Assembly: GCA_002280565.1 (NCBI GenBank)
Contig: NCEF01000005.1
Location: 75,589-137,334 of the forward strand
Direction of reading: 5' to 3'
Length of the DNA stretch: 61,746 nt
Source of the DNA: Sphingomonas sp. 32-66-10
Lineage (GTDB): Bacteria > Pseudomonadota > Alphaproteobacteria > Sphingomonadales > Sphingomonadaceae
Shown here: positions 1 through 9,029 of the stretch, piece after piece
How positions within the stretch are numbered: position 1 is the first letter of the stretch
Layout: every line of letters starts with the position of its first letter
The notes under the pieces: generated by a model
What the model was told of the DNA's origin: nothing
The model's database searches: none
Seen by the model: only the letters and a program-made list of their open reading frames with translations
Made by a program: the position numbers and the translations under genes

Positions 1-542
1 CCCGACGACCACCATTTGCGGCCGTTGATGACATAATGGTCGCCATCGCGAACCATCGACGTCTGGATATTGGTCGCGTCGGACGAGGCGACGTCCGGCT
101 CGGTCATCAGAAAGGCCGATCGGATCTCGCCATCCATCAACGGCTTGAGCCAGCGCTCCTTATGCCCGCGCGTGCCATAGCGGTGCAGCACTTCCATATT
201 GCCGGTGTCGGGCGCGGAGCAGTTGAACACCTCGCTCGCCCAGCCGGCGCGGCCCATTTCCTCGGCACACAGCGCGTATTCCAGGTTGGTGAGCTGCGTT
301 CCCTCGAACTCGAAGCTGTCGTCGACATGGGTCTGGCCCGAATGCGGCGGCATGAAGAAATTCCACAGGCCCTGCGCGCGCGCGACCGGCTTCAGCTCCT
401 CGATCACCGGCAGCACCTTCCAGCGCTCGCCCGTATACACCTGATCGCGATACTCGTTCTGGCGCGGGGTGATATGCTGGTCGATGAACCCCCGCACGCG
501 GTCGCGGAAATAGGTCTCGCGCTCCGTCAGTGTGAAATCCAT
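1..542 (-). CDS. acyl-CoA dehydrogenase family protein, partial (N-terminal part)
   Basis: Flavin-dependent acyl-CoA dehydrogenase, which would form the alpha,beta double bond of an acyl-CoA in the cytoplasm. About 180 N-terminal residues are present; the rest lies beyond the left edge. The helical N-terminal domain is followed by the conserved stretch [15 protein letters not shown] (about residues 146-160), which in this family contacts FAD and substrate, and then GRKWWSSG at the edge. The ATG at 542 is preceded by a GGAGAGGCCCC-type ribosome site. The wording of the motifs resembles the ACAD10/11-like subgroup (inference from memory). It is divergent from the TetR gene at 699, which suggests it is a target of that regulator. 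Confidence 0.9.
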   Translation of the reverse strand, partial: MDFTLTERETYFRDRVRGFIDQHITPRQNEYRDQVYTGERWKVLPVIEELKPVARAQGLWNFFMPPHSGQTHVDDSFEFEGTQLTNLEYALCAEEMGRAGWASEVFNCSAPDTGNMEVLHRYGTRGHKERWLKPLMDGEIRSAFLMTEPDVASSDATNIQTSMVRDGDHYVINGRKWWSS

Positions 543-698
543 GGGGCCTCTCCTTGCTCGATCCGTTTCGAGTCGATTAGGCCATACCCGATATTCGGTA
601 AAGTGGGGCTGGCCGCATTTTTCGGCTACGGTTTGCTGTGCATGGCGAAACACGCGTTTAGGACTGTTCGTTCGAATCAAATTTGCTAATCTGGCGCG
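543..698. promoter_or_regulatory. divergent control region between acyl-CoA dehydrogenase and TetR genes
   Basis: This 156-bp gap separates two divergently transcribed genes and must hold both promoters. It is more AT-rich near 640-690 than the coding flanks, as expected for a promoter. No convincing palindromic operator was found, and the ACATGT-type sites seen at 11.5 and 13.3 kb are absent here. Confidence 0.4.
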
Positions 699-1943
699 AT
701 GAACGCCGAAGAAGCGGTGCCGGACGAGGCACGGGGTGAAACAAAACGGTTCCGCGCGAAGCGCGACGCGATCCTCGCGGCGGCAGCGGACGTGATCAAC
801 GATCAGAGCGCGAAGGGCATGACCTTTGCCGATGTTGCACAGCGCGTGGGCCTCAACACCACCAGCGTTACCTATTATTTCAAGCGCAAGGAAGACCTCG
901 CCGCTGCCGCGTTCGACGTGACGCTCGACCGGCTCGACGCGATGCTGGACGCGGCGCATCAGGAGCGCACGCCAGAGGCACGCGTCGCCCGCTATCTGTC
1001 GATCAACATGCAGCGGCTCGCGCGCATCCATCGCGGCGAGGAAAAGGCGTTCGCAATCCTGTCCGACCTGCGCGCGATGGAAGGCGAAATGCGCACCCGC
1101 CTGATGAAGCGCTGGCAGCAAATTTTCCGCAAGACCCGCGCCTTGTGGGGCGAAGGCGGCACGCGCGCCGAAACCGACCTGCGCGGCGGGCGCGCGCATG
1201 TGCTGCTCGAAAACACCTTCTGGCTCCCCGTCTGGATCACGCGGTACGAAGTGGATGAATATCCGCGCGTCGAAAGCCGGCTGATGGACGTGTTCCGTCA
1301 CGGCATCGCTACCCCCGACGATGTGTGGAAGCCCGAAATGCTCGACCTCATTCATGACGAGGCCGAGCCGGGGCGGGAGGCGTTCCTGCTGGCGGCGACG
1401 CGACTGATCAACGAACTCGGCTATCGCGGCGCATCGGTGCAGAAGATCGCGAGCGAGCTCAACGTGACCAAGGGCAGTTTCTACCACCATCTCGACGCCA
1501 AGGACGAGCTGGTGATCGAATGCTACAAGCGCAGCTTCGACCTGATCGCCGACGCACAGCGGCTGGCCGAAGAGGGGCCGGGCGACCATTGGCGCAAGCT
1601 GACCAGCATCATCGCCACGCTGCTCGACGTGCAGTTTTCCGAACGCGGGCCGCTGCTGCGCACCACCGCGCTGTCGGGCCTGCCCGCACGCGTGCGCACG
1701 GCATTGATCGACCGGTCGAACCGCATTGCGCGCCGCTATGCCGGCATGCTGTCCGACGGCATCGCCGAAGGATCGATCCGCGCGATCGACCCGCTCGTCG
1801 CCAGCCAGACGATGATGGCGCTGCAGAATGCCGCGTTCGACATGCGCAAATGGGCGAGCACCATGCCGCGCGACCGCGCGGTGGCCTTCTACGCCTCGAC
1901 CATCGTGTTCGGCCTGTTCGACGATCGCGTGCTGGAGTTTTGA
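699..1943 (+). CDS. double TetR/AcrR-family transcriptional regulator
   Basis: DNA-binding regulator of 414 residues, about twice the usual 190-220 of TetR proteins. Two complete TetR helix-turn-helix domains are visible. The first spans about residues 18-70 ([20 protein letters not shown]) and the second about 226-280 ([20 protein letters not shown]). Each is followed by its own helical ligand/dimer region. It is therefore a tandem fusion, which may act as a monomeric pseudo-dimer or bind two half-sites differently. TetR proteins next to acyl-CoA dehydrogenases commonly repress them and release on acyl-CoA binding. The position divergent from the gene at 1-542 fits that, but ligand and targets are inferred. 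Confidence 0.9.
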   Translation: MNAEEAVPDEARGETKRFRAKRDAILAAAADVINDQSAKGMTFADVAQRVGLNTTSVTYYFKRKEDLAAAAFDVTLDRLDAMLDAAHQERTPEARVARYLSINMQRLARIHRGEEKAFAILSDLRAMEGEMRTRLMKRWQQIFRKTRALWGEGGTRAETDLRGGRAHVLLENTFWLPVWITRYEVDEYPRVESRLMDVFRHGIATPDDVWKPEMLDLIHDEAEPGREAFLLAATRLINELGYRGASVQKIASELNVTKGSFYHHLDAKDELVIECYKRSFDLIADAQRLAEEGPGDHWRKLTSIIATLLDVQFSERGPLLRTTALSGLPARVRTALIDRSNRIARRYAGMLSDGIAEGSIRAIDPLVASQTMMALQNAAFDMRKWASTMPRDRAVAFYASTIVFGLFDDRVLEF

Positions 1944-1956
1944 GCGCGCCTTGGCG

Positions 1957-2829
1957 TCAGGGAATGGCGCGCGCGAGCCAGGCCATCACATTGCGCGCAA
2001 AGCGCTGATCGTCGGCGATATCAAGGCCAACCTTGGCACCCGACTGCATCTGCTGGGCGGTGAACATCGCGGCCTCGCCCGCGATCACCACTCGTCCCTT
2101 GCCATAGTCTAACGCGACCGCCTGTGCGCGGCCACCGACCCTGAGCCCGGGCGCGCTTTCCCCACGCCGCAGGGCGTCAACCTGTGGGGGTCCGGCCACT
2201 TCAAGCGCATCCTCAGGCAGCACTAGCAGCGCCACTGCGCCTGCGGGCACCGACAGCGACTGGCCGGTGAAGGTTTCGACGCGCCGCACACGCCCGCCCG
2301 GCCCGGCCCCTGCGATGATCGGGTGCGCCCCAAGCTGCTGCCCGGAAAACTCGATCCGCGACGTTACCTTCCCGTCCTGACGCACGGCGACATAGCCATT
2401 CCCCATCTCGACGCCGAAGGCAGCGGCAAGCGGCGTGGCGGACTTTCCAAACGGCGCATGATCGGCGATCAGGAGCAATGATCCGCCCTGCTCCACCCAT
2501 GTCTTGATCGTTGCGATCTCCGCTGCCGAGATGGGCCCGCGGGCGTTGGCGATGACAAGAACGCCCGTCGCACCGATGGATTCGGCGGTAGCCGCTTCGG
2601 TCAAGGCGCGCGGGCGATACCCGTCAGCGCGTAATAATGTGGCGAAGGGGGCATAGCGACCATCGATCGTGTGAAAATTCTGATGCGCCTCATCAATGGC
2701 GACAACCGGCCCCTCGCCGGTGAACGCCGGCTGCGAGATCTTTGGATCGTAGTCGGCGATGGCCACCTGTTGCGCAGATGCCGGAAGCGCCAGCACGAGC
2801 AACGCCGAAGCCAGAACGCGTGCAATCAT
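1957..2829 (-). CDS. DUF4350-type secreted/periplasmic protein
   Basis: Protein of 290 residues with a clear Sec signal peptide ([20 protein letters not shown]), which is why the ATG at 2829 is preferred to the longer reading frame. The mature part looks like a DUF4350 / class I glutamine-amidotransferase-like fold: an early [17 protein letters not shown] stretch, a [13 protein letters not shown] segment that resembles a Rossmann-like strand-turn, and a C-terminal [18 protein letters not shown] stretch. No amidotransferase catalytic triad is evident, so it is probably a binding or scaffold protein. It converges on the TetR gene 13 bp away. Function is unknown. Confidence 0.75.
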   Translation of the reverse strand: MIARVLASALLVLALPASAQQVAIADYDPKISQPAFTGEGPVVAIDEAHQNFHTIDGRYAPFATLLRADGYRPRALTEAATAESIGATGVLVIANARGPISAAEIATIKTWVEQGGSLLLIADHAPFGKSATPLAAAFGVEMGNGYVAVRQDGKVTSRIEFSGQQLGAHPIIAGAGPGGRVRRVETFTGQSLSVPAGAVALLVLPEDALEVAGPPQVDALRRGESAPGLRVGGRAQAVALDYGKGRVVIAGEAAMFTAQQMQSGAKVGLDIADDQRFARNVMAWLARAIP

Positions 2830-2914
2830 GTGAATCAAGATCGCCCCAACCTGTTGCCGTCGGCACGATAGTATTCGGGCGAAACGCCAGCGCCAAGCGC
2901 TTAAACTCTTTAGC

Positions 2915-3040
2915 CTACGCCGCACCCCGATTCAACCAACCCCCCGCACGCCAGGAATGGAACAACGCCCATGGCGTCGCCATAGGCGGATCGTAGCGCG
3001 CGTTTTCAACGCGTTCGATGATCGCGTGCTGGAGTTCTGA
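2915..3040. pseudogene. duplication scar: MFS 3' fragment abutting TetR 3' fragment
   Basis: This apparent spacer contains two gene tails. On the minus strand, 2915-2990 encodes a C-terminus ending TPWALFHSWRAGGWLNRGAA-stop. That is nearly the same as the end of the MFS gene at 4239 (TPWALFHYWRAGVWLKRG), with 46 of 51 bases identical between 2931-2981 and 4261-4311. On the plus strand, 3001-3040 encodes [12 protein letters not shown]-stop, matching the TetR end [12 protein letters not shown]-stop at 1904-1943 with about 33 of 40 bases identical. The order (MFS tail, then TetR tail) is what a tandem-duplication or single-crossover integration junction would leave. Confidence 0.75.
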
Positions 3041-3047
3041 TCGCGGA

Positions 3048-4166
3048 TCAGGGCGTCGCACTGGTCTCGGTGTGCGCGGCCAATTTGGTGATATCGACCT
3101 GGTGCAGGCTGACCGGTCCCACGCGCTGGCGAATCCGCGTTCCGATATCGGCCTTATAGGCCGGGCGCAGCGTATAGCGCTCGACCCGATACACGCCCAT
3201 CGATCCCGCCTCGGCACCCTCAACCGGCGAATAGCGGCGACCGGCGATCTGCTTGAATAACCGTCGCGCCCACGCGCCATCCTCTGCCGGTCGCAGGACT
3301 TCGATCCCTGCGGTCGTGCCATCGGGCTGAATCCAGAACCCGATATCCGCCCAAATAATGTCGCGGCTGGATCCGAACACCATCGGCGCCGGGTCGAACT
3401 CGGGGTAGGGCGGTTCGCGCATCAACAGTGGATCGGCCATCCCCGCCTGGCGGATCGCAGCGATGAACGCCGCGGTCCCGTCATCCTTGCCGTCTCCCAG
3501 CGCCAGCCGCGCTTTCAGGATTGCGAGCGCCGGGGCGAATACGGGTTCGCGGCCATATTCGCGCTCGAGCTGGACTGACAGCTTGCGTGCGTGCGGCTTG
3601 TCGCGCGCCGCCAGCGCCAGCCAGGCGCGCCGGAAGCTCAGCATGCCGGCAAGGTCGCGGCGTCCGAACCGCGCGGCACGCTCCGCCTCGCGCTGATAGG
3701 CGCCGTCGGCACGTTGCGGCTGCCCCAGCTTGGCCCACATGTCCCCAATCCGCGCGGATACCCGGATCGCCGCCGGATGCCCTTCACCCAGCGCCCGGCG
3801 CAGCACCGTCACGCTGTTGCGGGTCGAATCGATGAACGCGGTTTCGTCGCCCTCATGTTCGGCGACGTCGGCATAGGTGGCATACAGGTCGGAAATCTTG
3901 GTCGGTATGACCTTGGCATATTTTGCATTGCGGGAGATGGCGAGCCGCAGCGTTTTCTTTGCCTCTTCATAGCGTCCGGCGGCAAAGCTCTCGGCCCCCG
4001 CCTCCATCGCCGCCTCGACCTCCTCCTCCGGCGGGCAGTTACGCTCGAGACAGCGCCTCAGCGCCGCGCCCATGCGGTTGCCGATGACGACGATATCCTG
4101 GGTATCGCTGGGCTTGGGCGCAGGGGCAGCCTGCGAGGCGGCCAACATCAAGCTCAGCATGAACAT
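3048..4166 (-). CDS. secreted tetratricopeptide-like protein with TonB-C-like end
   Basis: About 372 residues. An N-terminal signal peptide (MFMLSLMLAASQAAPA) favours the ATG at 4166 over a GTG at 4190. A short DIVVIGNRMG segment follows, then a helical region with TPR character (about residues 60-210, including AGAESFAAGRYEEAKKTLRLA and similar pairs). The final 110 residues resemble a TonB C-terminal/energy-transducer fold (IWADIGFWIQPDGTTAGIEV, then KQIAGRRYSPVEG). No membrane anchor or proline-rich stalk is present, so it is not a functional TonB. It is probably a periplasmic protein of unknown role. It ends 7 bp from the duplication scar. Confidence 0.65.
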   Translation of the reverse strand: MFMLSLMLAASQAAPAPKPSDTQDIVVIGNRMGAALRRCLERNCPPEEEVEAAMEAGAESFAAGRYEEAKKTLRLAISRNAKYAKVIPTKISDLYATYADVAEHEGDETAFIDSTRNSVTVLRRALGEGHPAAIRVSARIGDMWAKLGQPQRADGAYQREAERAARFGRRDLAGMLSFRRAWLALAARDKPHARKLSVQLEREYGREPVFAPALAILKARLALGDGKDDGTAAFIAAIRQAGMADPLLMREPPYPEFDPAPMVFGSSRDIIWADIGFWIQPDGTTAGIEVLRPAEDGAWARRLFKQIAGRRYSPVEGAEAGSMGVYRVERYTLRPAYKADIGTRIRQRVGPVSLHQVDITKLAAHTETSATP

Positions 4167-4238
4167 ATACGCCCCCGTCACCGCCAACACACAGAGCCGC
4201 CACGCTAAATTGCGGTACCGGACTTGGCAAGGACGGGG

Positions 4239-5552
4239 TCAGGCGGCGGCGGCCCCGCGCTTCAACCACACCCCCGCGCGCCAGTAATGGAACAGCGCCC
4301 ATGGCGTCGCCGCCGCAAAGGTCAGCATCGCCAGCCGCAGCGCCTCCGCCTCGCCATAGGCGGGCTTGAGCGCGTCGGAGATCACCCCGATCATCGTCGG
4401 ACCCAGGCCAAGGCCGATCAGGTTGATGACCAGCAACGTCACCGCCGCCCACAATGCGCGCATCCGCAGCGGGGCGAGCCCCTGGATCAGCGCGAAGCTC
4501 GGGCCGAGATAGGAATTCACCAGCAGCAGCGAGACCCAGTAGATCGGGATCGCGATCCACGGATCGGACGAGGCAAAGAACAGGAAGGACAAGGGCAGTC
4601 CCACCCCCTTCATCACCAGCACCAGCCACGCCTGGCTGTGCAGCCCCCAGCGCACCGCCGCCTTGTTCGCCAGCCAGCCGCCGAGCACCGCCGACAGCGT
4701 GCCGCACACCGCGCCGACGGGCGCGACGATCGATGCGATCTCGATCTTCGTCAGCCCGATCGTACGGATCAGGAAGCTGGGGCCGAAAGCGGTATGGCCA
4801 TAGCCGATCAGCGAGGTGATGGTGACACCCAGCACCAGATGCACGGCAGCGCGATTGGAAAAGAGCGAGCGGAAACCCTCGCCGAAACTGGGCATGGCGC
4901 CCTGCGCGGCAGGCACATGGCTGGGGTCGGACAGGCCGCGACGCGGCTCGACCACGAACAGCTTGATGATGATGGCGAGCAGGATGCCGGGGATGCCGAC
5001 CGCAAACATCGCGACCCGCCATCCGAAATAATGCGCGAGCGTGCCGCCGATGATCGTGCCGCCGGCCGCGCCGAGCACGACGCCGAGCGAGTAGATGCCC
5101 ATTGCCCCGGCCCGCTTTTCGGGCGGGTAGAGATCGGCGATGATCGAATGGCTGGGCGGGCTCGACCCCGCCTCGCCAATGCCGACACCGATCCGGGCGA
5201 GCAGCAATTGCACGAAATTCTGCGCCAAGCCGCACACGGCGGTCATCGCGCTCCACAGCGACAGCGCGATCGCGATGATGTTGACGCGATTGCTCTTGTC
5301 CGCCCAGCGCGCGACCGGCAGGCCGAGCGTCGCGTAGAAAATCGCGAAGGCAAACCCGGCGAGCAGCCCGAGCTGCGTATCGGACAGCAACAGCTCTTTC
5401 TTGATGTCCTCCTGCAGGATCGCGAGGATCTGCCGGTCCATGTAGCTGAAGAAATAGGCAGCGGTGAGCAGGATCAGCGTGGCGGTGCGCCGCCGGATCG
5501 CGAGCGCGTCTTCGGAGGCTTGGGTCAGGGCCGGGGCCGGGATCGTCGCCAT
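4239..5552 (-). CDS. MFS transporter, spinster-like
   Basis: Inner-membrane carrier of 437 residues with about twelve hydrophobic segments. The first helix region carries YFFSYMDRQILAILQEDIKK, and the loop between helices 2 and 3 has the MFS motif-A-like LPVARWADKSNRVNI. GIGEAGSSPPSHSIIADLYP is typical of the spinster-type MFS group often found beside TonB receptors in sphingomonads. ATG 5552 has GGAG ten bases upstream; a GTG two codons earlier is the alternative. It lies downstream of the TonB receptor on the same strand, so the two may form a substrate import route across both membranes. Its 3' end is duplicated in the scar at 2915-2990. Confidence 0.88.
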   Translation of the reverse strand: MATIPAPALTQASEDALAIRRRTATLILLTAAYFFSYMDRQILAILQEDIKKELLLSDTQLGLLAGFAFAIFYATLGLPVARWADKSNRVNIIAIALSLWSAMTAVCGLAQNFVQLLLARIGVGIGEAGSSPPSHSIIADLYPPEKRAGAMGIYSLGVVLGAAGGTIIGGTLAHYFGWRVAMFAVGIPGILLAIIIKLFVVEPRRGLSDPSHVPAAQGAMPSFGEGFRSLFSNRAAVHLVLGVTITSLIGYGHTAFGPSFLIRTIGLTKIEIASIVAPVGAVCGTLSAVLGGWLANKAAVRWGLHSQAWLVLVMKGVGLPLSFLFFASSDPWIAIPIYWVSLLLVNSYLGPSFALIQGLAPLRMRALWAAVTLLVINLIGLGLGPTMIGVISDALKPAYGEAEALRLAMLTFAAATPWALFHYWRAGVWLKRGAAAA

Positions 5553-5593
5553 CTTCACGCTACTCCATCACACGGCCGGGACGGCCTGGTCAC

Positions 5594-5639
5594 GATAAAA
5601 TTCGGAGCTCCGCCGCGTTCCCCGCGCGACGGAGCCCCG
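5594..5639 (-). terminator. probable intrinsic terminator of the TonB receptor gene
   Basis: Read on the minus strand just after the receptor stop codon, a GGGGCTCCG...CGGAGCTCC imperfect stem with CGCG extensions is followed by a TTTTA tract. This would end receptor transcription before the MFS gene. Confidence 0.45.
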
Positions 5640-5652
5640 AAAGGTGCCGGCT

Positions 5653-8610
5653 TCAGAATTTGGCGGAAACGCCAATCTTGAAGTTGCGGCCCAGAGGATT
5701 CCCCACGAACGGCTCGTAGTTATAGTCTTCGCGCGCGAAGGGCGGATCCTTGTCGAAGATGTTGTAGATGCTGCCCGACAGCGTAACGTCCTTCACGATC
5801 TCGAACTGGATCGTGAAATCAGCGGTGGTGAAGCTGTCGATGAACGCGCCCCCGGTCACCCGCGCCCCGCCAAGCGAGGCGTTGGGTCCATAGACGCCGG
5901 CGGCGGTCGTGTCGGCGCGCTGGTCGTACAGCCCGTCGATATAGGTCACGGTCAACCGCGCATCGACCGGGCCTGCACCGAACTCCAGGAAGCCCTGCCC
6001 CTTCCATTCCGGCACCGGATAGAGCGTCGTCTGATAGTTGAGCAGACCGACGCCGTCATAGCCCGCCTGCACCAGCGTCCCTTCGACGAAGATGTCGCTG
6101 ATCCGGTTCTGCAGCGTGTAGGTGACATTGCCGCCGATCGCGAAGCGCGTCCCCTCGCCCAGCATGTCGGTCCCGCGATAGCTGGCGGTGACGTCGATGC
6201 CTTCATTGGTGATCGACGCACCATTCTGGTTCTCGGTCCGCACGCGCGAAATCGCGGTGCGCGCCGTGGTCGCGGTGCACGGGCCGGTCGAGAAGGTGAA
6301 GCGCGCCGCCAGTGCAGTGTTGATGGCACAGGTGTTGCCGCCAGTGCTGGGGAACAGCGTGTTGACCATCGAGATCAGCGGATCGGTGACGATCACATCC
6401 TCGATATCATAGCGGTAATAATCGATGCTCGCGCTGAAGCCCCCGGCGTTGAACAACACGCCGCCGCCATAGTTCTTCGAGCTTTCCGGCACCAGGTTCG
6501 GATTGCCGAACACATCGATCGGACGGAAGGTCGTATCGATGATCTGCAGCGCGGTGATCGATCCGGGCGCCAGCTGGTTGAGCGTCGGCGCGCGGAAGGT
6601 GGTGCCAAAGCCGCCGCGCAGTGCCAGCCAGTCGGTGACCTGCCAGCGCGCACGGATCTGGGGATCGAAGGTCGATCCGGTCGCCCCGCCATAATCCTCG
6701 AACCGCGCGGCGAGCTGCAGATTCAGCGAGTCGAACACCGGCAGCTGCGCTTCGCCATAGACCGCCCAGACATCGCCCTGCAGGTCATAGTCGAGATTGG
6801 TGCCAAGGAAGCCGAGCGCACCCGCCGGAGCACGCCCACCCGAGCATGCCGCGCCGTTGGTATTGCCGTTGAGCGGCGATTCGCGGCACGGATTGGTGGC
6901 CAGGTTGTTGTTCGCACCATAACGGCCCTTGATCGAGGTATCGCGATATTGTGCGCCGACGCCGAATTGGATCTCGCCGCCAGGCAGGCTCACCCCGGTC
7001 CCGCCGCTCAGCGACCCCTCAAACACCAGCAGGTCGGTATACACCTTGGAATTCGACCGGACAAAGAACCAATCGGTCAGTTCGGCGCTGTTGCTTGGGC
7101 CATTGGCGACGGGGTTGGACTGGCCGGTCGCCGGGTTGACCGACACCGCGTTGCCGAACGGATTGAGCCACAGACAGCCATTGGCCCCCGGCGTCGTCCC
7201 GGTGCAGTTCGGGCCGCCAAAGCCCAGCAACGCACGCTGTACGCGGTCGCCGAACGAGTCATAGCCGTCGATGTAACGATAATAGCTGTGATAGGTGGCA
7301 TTGAGGTTGTAGTTGAGCCCGTCCGCGACCTCACCGCGCAATTCGGCGGTAAACCGGGTGGATTCACCCTTGCGCAGACCGGTCGCCGAACCGGGCGCGA
7401 ATTCATTGTCCAGCGTCGAGGGATTGCCGCCGAGCAGGAACGGCCGGAACAACAGGGTCGGGAACAGCACGCCCGCGCCCGCCGGGGTCGTATTGGCCGC
7501 GCGATAGGCGACGAGGCCCGGATTCGCGCTCGGCACGAAGAAGCCGCTGTTCAACAGTGCCGCGAACGGCGCGAACGGCGTTCCGGCAATCGCCACGCCC
7601 GACGGCGGCTGGGTCAGCAGATAGGATGGCGATGTGAGATAATTGGGAACCGTGGTGCGCCCGTACAGCGCAGTCACCTGGAACGTGGTCTTCTCACCCA
7701 CATCCCATTCGAAATCGATGAACGCCTGGCCGCGCATCTCCTTTTCGACCAGATTGTCATAGACCGAATATTGGTTGTAGCAGCGCGCATCCGCACCGAC
7801 AAAGCCGCCAAGCGGCGCGCAGGCCGAGTCCGCCGCGATGCCGGTCACCGGTGAACCGGTCGCGCCAAGGAACAGGAAGTTCGCCGGATTGCCGCCACCG
7901 GTCCAGCCGCCCTGCGGGTTTTCGGCATAGGGGCGGATCGCCCAGTCGCGATCCTTTGCCATCAGCTGACCGCGTTGCTGATATCCGCCCGCGACGAGCA
8001 CGCGGAAATTGTCCCCGACATGGCCAAAGCTGAGCGAGACGTCGAGATCGCCGTCCGATCCGTCGATGAACCGGTAGCTGCCCGATCCCTGGAAACCGCG
8101 CTGATTGGTGCGGGTGATGAAGTTGACCACGCCCGCAATCGCTTCGGACCCATAGGTCGCAGCCGCGCCGTCCTTCAGCACCTCGACCCGGCCGATCGCG
8201 GCCTGCGGCAGCAGGTTGATATCGACCGACGGCACGCCATTGCCCGACGTCGCCAGGCGCTTCGAATTGAGCAGCACCAGCGTACGCTGCGGGCTGAGGC
8301 CGCGCAGATTGACCGTTGCGATCCCCTCGGCGCCCTGCGAGCGGCTGTCGAACTGGTTGGCGTCGCCGAGCGATGCGCTGGAGCTTGGCAGTGCCTTGAC
8401 CAGGTCGAGCACGCTCGGATTGCCCTGCTTGGCGAGTTCTTCGGCGCCGATCACATCGACCGGCAGCGCTGCGTCCTCGGGCGTCCCGGCGATCAGCGAT
8501 CCGGTAATGACGATTTCGGCTTCGCCCCCGCTATCCTGCGCAAAGGCAGGCGCCGTACCGCCGAGGATAAGCGCCGAAACCCCGCACGCCGCCAAAAGCT
8601 GCTTCTTCAT
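5653..8610 (-). CDS. TonB-dependent outer-membrane receptor
   Basis: Outer-membrane active transporter of 985 residues. A signal peptide (MKKQLLAACGVSALILGGTA, cleaved after AFA) precedes an EIVITGSLI TonB box. The plug domain (about residues 45-170) contains LRGLSPQRTLVLLNSKRLA and VEVLKDGAAATYGSEAIAGV, and a large beta-barrel ends in the aromatic-final pattern NFKIGVSAKF. The plug wording is that of the sphingomonad/Caulobacter TonB receptor expansion, whose substrates range from polymers to aromatic and lipid-like compounds, so the ligand cannot be told. ATG 8610 is chosen because a GGGAG lies about ten bases upstream and it starts the signal peptide directly; a GTG three codons earlier is less likely. 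Confidence 0.93.
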   Translation of the reverse strand: MKKQLLAACGVSALILGGTAPAFAQDSGGEAEIVITGSLIAGTPEDAALPVDVIGAEELAKQGNPSVLDLVKALPSSSASLGDANQFDSRSQGAEGIATVNLRGLSPQRTLVLLNSKRLATSGNGVPSVDINLLPQAAIGRVEVLKDGAAATYGSEAIAGVVNFITRTNQRGFQGSGSYRFIDGSDGDLDVSLSFGHVGDNFRVLVAGGYQQRGQLMAKDRDWAIRPYAENPQGGWTGGGNPANFLFLGATGSPVTGIAADSACAPLGGFVGADARCYNQYSVYDNLVEKEMRGQAFIDFEWDVGEKTTFQVTALYGRTTVPNYLTSPSYLLTQPPSGVAIAGTPFAPFAALLNSGFFVPSANPGLVAYRAANTTPAGAGVLFPTLLFRPFLLGGNPSTLDNEFAPGSATGLRKGESTRFTAELRGEVADGLNYNLNATYHSYYRYIDGYDSFGDRVQRALLGFGGPNCTGTTPGANGCLWLNPFGNAVSVNPATGQSNPVANGPSNSAELTDWFFVRSNSKVYTDLLVFEGSLSGGTGVSLPGGEIQFGVGAQYRDTSIKGRYGANNNLATNPCRESPLNGNTNGAACSGGRAPAGALGFLGTNLDYDLQGDVWAVYGEAQLPVFDSLNLQLAARFEDYGGATGSTFDPQIRARWQVTDWLALRGGFGTTFRAPTLNQLAPGSITALQIIDTTFRPIDVFGNPNLVPESSKNYGGGVLFNAGGFSASIDYYRYDIEDVIVTDPLISMVNTLFPSTGGNTCAINTALAARFTFSTGPCTATTARTAISRVRTENQNGASITNEGIDVTASYRGTDMLGEGTRFAIGGNVTYTLQNRISDIFVEGTLVQAGYDGVGLLNYQTTLYPVPEWKGQGFLEFGAGPVDARLTVTYIDGLYDQRADTTAAGVYGPNASLGGARVTGGAFIDSFTTADFTIQFEIVKDVTLSGSIYNIFDKDPPFAREDYNYEPFVGNPLGRNFKIGVSAKF

Positions 8611-8824
8611 AGATCCCACTCCCGTTCGGCCGGAACGCTTTGCGGTTCCATACCGTAAACTCGAATAGAGCGATTTCCGGAGTTGCGGTCAAGGCGAGAA
8701 AAGCGTTGCGAAACGCCACTTATCCGTAGGGTAAGGGGGGCGAATATTGGTCGCCCTCGCGCAAAGTAGATCTACAGGGGTATGCTGAACCGATCTTCTA
8801 AATGGCAAACTTTATACCGCAGAT

Positions 8825-8862
8825 GCGAAAAGGGCGCTGCCGTCGATTGCGGAAGCGCCCCG
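8825..8862 (-). terminator. probable intrinsic terminator of the acyl-CoA dehydrogenase pair
   Basis: On the minus strand a GGGGCGCT...AGCGCCC stem (arms 8854-8861 and 8832-8838, loop about 15) is followed by a TTTT run. It lies downstream of the gene ending at 9030, in the 419-bp gap 8611-9029. The rest of that gap holds the TonB receptor promoter (near 8640-8760) and a REP element. Confidence 0.5.
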
Positions 8863-8891
8863 GAGTGTCATCGGCGTCTTACAATCCTACC

Positions 8892-9017
8892 CAGCAAAAG
8901 GGAGGTGGCACGCGACGCGTGACGGAGGGGGAGGAAGCACGGCAGCAAGAGCCGAAAGCATGCAGCCGCCCTCCCCCTCCGTCGCCTGCGGCGACACCTC
9001 CCCCTGGCGGGGGAGGA
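8892..9017. repeat. REP/BIME-like paired palindrome, family 1
   Basis: GGGAGGTG...ACGGAGGGGGAGGAAGCAC is followed after a variable centre by its inverted counterpart CCTCCCCCTCCGTCGCC and CACCTCCCCCTGGCGGGGG. The same bipartite unit recurs at 23541 and 28621 and in divergent form at 22798. Such intergenic palindromes are typical of sphingomonad genomes and are thought to be mobilised by REP-associated tyrosine transposases. Confidence 0.75.
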
Positions 9018-9029
9018 TGCGCCGCGATC

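Noticed and set aside
4224-5681. 485-codon plus-strand open frame over the MFS gene
   Set aside because: His/Arg/Asp-rich low-complexity product; the minus strand encodes a complete MFS carrier.
5644-7854. 736-codon plus-strand open frame over the TonB receptor
   Set aside because: Antisense shadow: no start context, composition dominated by Arg, Gly and Ala, while the opposite frame has a full receptor.
8611-9029. Search for a cobalamin or other riboswitch before the TonB receptor
   Set aside because: The gap shows no B12-box-like or TPP-like conserved core; only promoter-like AT-rich DNA, a terminator and a REP element.
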